From the NCBI GenBank assembly GCA_032622095.1, contig CP136063.1:145285950-145349949 (forward strand): a stretch of 64,000 nucleotides of DNA, written 5' to 3'. Below, in pieces: positions 60,156 through 64,000 of this stretch. How positions within the stretch are numbered: position 1 is the stretch's first letter; every line of letters begins with the position of its first letter. Made by a program: the position numbers and the translations under genes. A model generated the notes under the pieces. It had not been told where the DNA came from, did not search any database, and worked only from the letters and a program-made list of their open reading frames with translations. The stretch is from Siphonodentalium dalli. Its lineage: Eukaryota; Mollusca; Scaphopoda; Gadilida; Siphonodentaliidae.

Positions 60156-60179
60156 AGAACGTCCACGCTGTGCTGCCAC

Positions 60180-60950
60180 TGCGACGGTGGCGCTCGATAT
60201 ACGCCCAAGAGTTATAAATGGCGTTCTTCCGGCGTTTACAGTACGATCCTACTTTGAAATGCGATCTGCTCACACCCCTGCCACACTTCGCTGCGATCAC
60301 GCTGGCGCTTGCTTTGAATTGAAATTATATCAAAATGCGAGTAACACACAGGAGAAAAAGTGTCAGAAATTGTCAAACTTATATGTTTTATATGTTCCGG
60401 ATATATAGTCATAATTTAAATTGAGCATATGTTTCGATTCAATTTTACACTATAGTATGCTAGTGATAACGCGAATTTCGTCAGGGCTAAATATATCGGT
60501 TTAATATATGCCTTTTTTATTTTTGAATCACATGACCTATGGAGGGTGACAGCACCATTCCCATGATTGTTTATGCCCGTTTACAAGTAGTACAAGCCTC
60601 TGCGTGGTTTTTCCTCCACCCGTAAAATTGACAACGTCGTGTGTGGCCAAGCGACTAGAACGACGATAAATCTTAATAAACCAAACCAAATTTACATGTA
60701 GCACATTTTATATACGGAACACATTGGATTCCTTTAGGTGCCACTTCACGTGCACTATTCTTGTTGCGTATTCCATGTCATATATTATGTGCCACATTCG
60801 CGAATAATACATGTACATCTGTTTCCAGTTTAAATTTACATATTATATGCAAACTCCGATGGTGTGGTGAGCAGATCGCATTTCAAAGTGGGATCGTAGT
60901 GTAAACCTGCTTAAAGCGTTGGAAGAACGCCATTGGTCACGCTTTGACAT
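60180..60950. mobile_element. Element E: inverted-repeat unit within the GC-rich cluster
   Basis: GGCGTTCTTCC and CCTACTTTGAAATGCGATCTG near 60,220-60,270 pair with AGCAGATCGCATTTCAAAGT and GGAAGAACGCC at 60,870-60,930. The right arm has an extra GCTTAAA. A copy of the family end CCCCTGCCACACTTCGCTGC follows the left arm at about 60,286. No coding content; ends not fixed. Confidence 0.65.
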
Positions 60951-61165
60951 ATAGCGAGAGCCATGTTTGCAGTGGCAATATCGCGTGGACGTTCTATGAT
61001 TGGGAACCAGTCCACAATACCACGTGGTAGCGCAATAAGAGCGCAATGAAGTCGGGAGAGACGAAAGAGATTATTTCTTGCTGCGATCCTTGCTATGTCA
61101 ACGGGACGCTCACTTTTCGTTTCCACGGCGACAGCACTGCGCCCTGGTCAGAACGCAGAACCTCT

Positions 61166-61197
61166 GCGCTTGTTTTGTGCATGCACAAAACAAGCGC
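61166..61197. repeat. Perfect 32-bp palindrome, copy 3
   Basis: Identical to copy 1 at 58216. Confidence 0.95.
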
Positions 61198-61834
61198 GGC
61201 GCTCTGGTGTGATCATGGGGACCCTCTCCCGTCCTAGCCAGTGTCAACTGCGTCACCAATAGGTTCTTGGATACCTTATGAGCTTTGCTTGGCGCTTTGA
61301 TTATTTTTCAGCGCAAGGCAAGCGCCGGCCTGATCGCAGCGGAGTGTGACAGTGGTTTAATCGGACAGCTAATATATTGCGGATTGTTAGGTATTTTCCC
61401 CACAACCTAAAAACTGACTATGCCTGGAGAACGCAGGAGGCGCTATCTATACTCTCCGCACCCGCGCAGAGAACGTTGTGCAAACTTATTGAGAACGTAC
61501 TAGCAACACAATGACAGCGACTTGAACGCACTAAGAGCATGAGACTTGACAAAGTAGGAACGCAATAGGAGTATACTTTGTTTTAATTAAAAGTTTGACA
61601 ATTTTGGACAGTTTTCCGCGCTCCTCCTGCGTGTTACTCATATTTTGGTACCTGTGCAGCGCAATGCAAGCGCCGGCCTGAGTGTGACAGGAGTTTTACT
61701 GCAGTTGCAGTGGAATTCTTGCTGCGACCACGAGTAGCTTGTATCCGTCCTTGCTACGTAAACGGGGCGCTCATGTCGTTTGCTTTGCGCTGTCATGGCG
61801 ACGTTACTGTGCCTGGTCAGAACGCCGAACCTCT

Positions 61835-61866
61835 GCGCTTGTTTTGTGCATGCACAAAACAAGCGC
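61835..61866. repeat. Perfect 32-bp palindrome, copy 4
   Basis: Identical to copy 1 at 58216. Confidence 0.95.
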
Positions 61867-62516
61867 GGCGCTCTGGCGCTCAGGGGCGATCACGGGGACC
61901 CTCTCCCGTCCTAGCCAGTGTCAACTGCGTCACCAATCGGTTCTTGGATACCTTAGTGCGCTTTGCTTGGCGCTTTGATAATTTTTCGGCACAATGCAAG
62001 CGCCGGCCTGATCGCAGCGGAGTGTGACAGTGGTTTAATCGGACAGCTAATCTATTGCGGATTGTTGGGTATATTCCCCACAACGTAAAAACTGACTATG
62101 ACTGGAGAACGCAGGAGGCGCTATTTACACTCTCCGCGTCAACGCAGAGAACGTTTTGCAAACTTATTGAGAACGTACTAAGGACGTTTATAGCGTATAG
62201 AAAGCACAGTGAGATCGTGAGACTTGACAAAGCAGGAACGCAATAGGAGCATACTTTGTTTTTAAAAGTTTGACAATTTTGGACAGTTTCCGCGCTCCTC
62301 CTGCGTGTTACTCATATTTTGGTACCTTTTCAGCGCAATGCAAGCGCCGGCCTGAGTGTGACAGGGGTTTTACCAGACGGCATACAATAGGGTAATAACA
62401 CCTTATCATTTGATAAATTTATTGCTTACTTGAAAATACAGGTCAAGTATGAATTTGTGTTCGGTCAGATTTGCCGACTAATTTAATTTCCGGTGATAAA
62501 TTAAGTTATTAGCAGG

Positions 62517-62812
62517 TATGCTACGTAGTGATAGTTGGGGGGGGGGGTAGTGAGACCCTAACTACGTAGCGATAGTTGGGGGGTAGTGAGACCATGACTA
62601 CGTAGTGATAGTTGGGGGGTAGTGAGACCCTAACTACGTAGTGATAGTTGGGGGGGGTTGTGAGACCCTAACTACGTAGTGATAGTTGGGGTTGGGGGGG
62701 GGGGGGGGGGGTAGTGATACCCTAACAACGTAGTGATAGTTGGGGGGGGGGGTAGTGAGACCCTAACTACGTAGTGATAGTTGGGGGGGGGTAGTGAGAC
62801 CCTAACTACGGT
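62517..62812 (+). repeat. G-rich minisatellite, seven units
   Basis: CTACGTAGTGATAGTTGGGG, a G-run, then TAGTGAGACCCTAA, repeated seven times. Unit length varies from about 36 to 54 bp, almost wholly through the G-run (up to 18 G in the fifth copy). TACGTA is a palindrome at each junction. Confidence 0.92.
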
Positions 62813-64000
62813 GAAAATCCGTTTTAAATTCAGACCAAAATAATTTTTGAATTTTGCAACCAGTATTTTACTGTGTGATTCTGATTTTTTTCAGACCGAA
62901 TATTTTGCCATTTTCGTAATTTTTGAATTGAAAGAACAATTTTAAACCATATATGAATTGCTATGTTTGAAAGCTTGATGAGGTACGAGTATATGATGTT
63001 CGCACACATGGACATTTGCGTCTGGTTAGGGGGGAGTACAGTTATAAATTATGTATAAGGTGGACACCCCATATATATAACCACGTTCATGGTTATATTA
63101 TTATCCGATTATACTCTGTATATGAATTTCCACAATGGCAATAAAGATCAAGTCAGGCTCTGGTTTAATTTGATTTCCGTCTGATTGGGGCGTTTTATTT
63201 ACATTGTCCAAAATGTATCGAGTGTTTGATGCAATATGCTTCTACTATGTATTGAATAAATCGGCGATTGGCATCGTTTTGATTAAATTGAAATGGATAA
63301 ACGTCCCCTCGTCCCTGATAAGTTATCTCGACCTGGTATTAGTGTATAGCATCAATTGCTGTTGTTCATTTTAAGATATTATGGTTGCTTCATTAGAACT
63401 CGGTGCATCAAGTAAAAATTGTATGTTATCGTGTCCCTGATTGTTATCTAGCATCAGAAGTTTTTTGTATAGTTTGTAAAATAATAGTGCGCACTTCCGT
63501 ATTGATGCAGTCATATACCCGGGGTATTTATGGCTGGCAGATATCAGGATTGGTGGCGAGTCGCCAAAGTGAACAATCGGGGCACATACTGTATTTTTCT
63601 GTTCTTAATTCAACCTAACATTGGTTTATAGTTCTACCCCTCTTTCTTTGTTTGCTCGGTATTGATCGTGCCGGTGAGGATTGGAGTGTGTTCCAGTGTT
63701 TATGATAATGTCAGGACGCTGTCAGCTTTAGCGAACTCCTCAAAGATTAAATTAACCACGAAATGCGCTATCGTGTTTGTGGTGGAAGCGAACAATCTGC
63801 GTTGATTTTCTAAATCGTGCACTAACTTCAGACAGTGATATACAAGATTGGAAACTCCGCTATACGTTGCCATGATGCTTAGTAAGCACTGCATGATCAT
63901 TTTTTCCCCAGATCTACACTGGCCGGATAAGGTTACCCTATACATTTTACGTGAATGCCAAAATGACACACAGGTCCGCATTTATCGGAAGTTGGACCAA
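62813..64000. other. No recognisable feature
   Basis: AT-rich, only short overlapping open frames without motifs (for example 63403-63618 plus, 63700-63981 minus). Nothing supported up to the window edge. Confidence 0.45.

Larger units (their letters stand above)
61015..62368. repeat. GC-rich repeat family, two tandem units of about 675 bp (right group)
   Basis: TTTAATCGGACAGCTAAT occurs at 61356 and 62034, and the 32-bp palindrome at 61166 and 61835, so the period is roughly 670-680 bp. The group is inverted relative to the units at 58.05-58.65 kb. It ends at about 62,365 with GAGTGTGACAGGGGTTTTA, the complement of the left terminus. Together the two groups look like arms of one inverted-repeat element later interrupted by elements C and E. 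Confidence 0.75.

Overview
The window looks like gene-poor, AT-rich animal nuclear DNA, probably from an invertebrate. The support is indirect: several LINE reverse transcriptases, a tRNA-derived SINE, a decayed Ty3/gypsy-type LTR element, many MITE-like elements, long satellite arrays, and GT-AG-like splice sites. I see no bacterial operon, rRNA gene, tRNA gene or CRISPR array. No intact single-copy host gene can be supported; the best host-like candidate is one possible terminal exon at 3688-3903. The species cannot be fixed from the sequence alone.

Layout. 0-4.6 kb holds a TTAA-flanked MITE, an AT-rich satellite and the possible exon. 4.6-10.2 kb is a large palindromic TTAA element (A) whose right arm was hit by a second, 3.1-kb inverted-repeat transposon (B). 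B starts with CACACTG, has a 5-bp target duplication and carries a broken spliced gene; the opposite arm of A preserves the empty site. 10.2-13.8 kb has small repeats and two tRNA-derived SINE-type sequences.

The dominant object is a giant fold-back element at 13,791-34,645 (about 20.9 kb). It has matching 19-bp tips, a near-perfect 8-bp flanking duplication and two multi-kilobase inverted arms. Reading inward, each arm consists of a 143-bp satellite array (about 21-22 copies), a 1.1-kb spacer, and an 84-bp tandem array that is recognisably a dead C2H2 zinc-finger array. The 6-kb loop contains a 1.5-kb tandem repeat, each unit of which carries a TTAA-type MITE. Ends of the same MITE family also lie inside both arms. 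A 5'-truncated LINE sits just inside the left tip.

34.6-39.9 kb is a degraded Ty3/gypsy-like element on the minus strand with a LINE 3' end inside it and another beside it. 40-46 kb is mostly unrecognised, with a hairpin MITE, a fragment of a repetitive gene family and a 42-bp minisatellite. 46.4-52.4 kb carries an intact LINE ORF1 and, after a 2-kb gap containing another tandem repeat, a broken LINE ORF2. 53.2-54.9 kb is a second broken LINE. 57-62.4 kb is a thicket of nested inverted repeats, including a MULE-like element with a perfect 9-bp duplication and a GC-rich family carrying four copies of a 32-bp perfect palindrome. A G-rich minisatellite follows at 62.5 kb.

Functionally this is a nest of transposons inside transposons rather than a set of cooperating genes. 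The fold-back element encodes no visible transposase, so it must be mobilised in trans if it moves at all. Its long inverted arms could give hairpin DNA or double-stranded RNA; that is inference.
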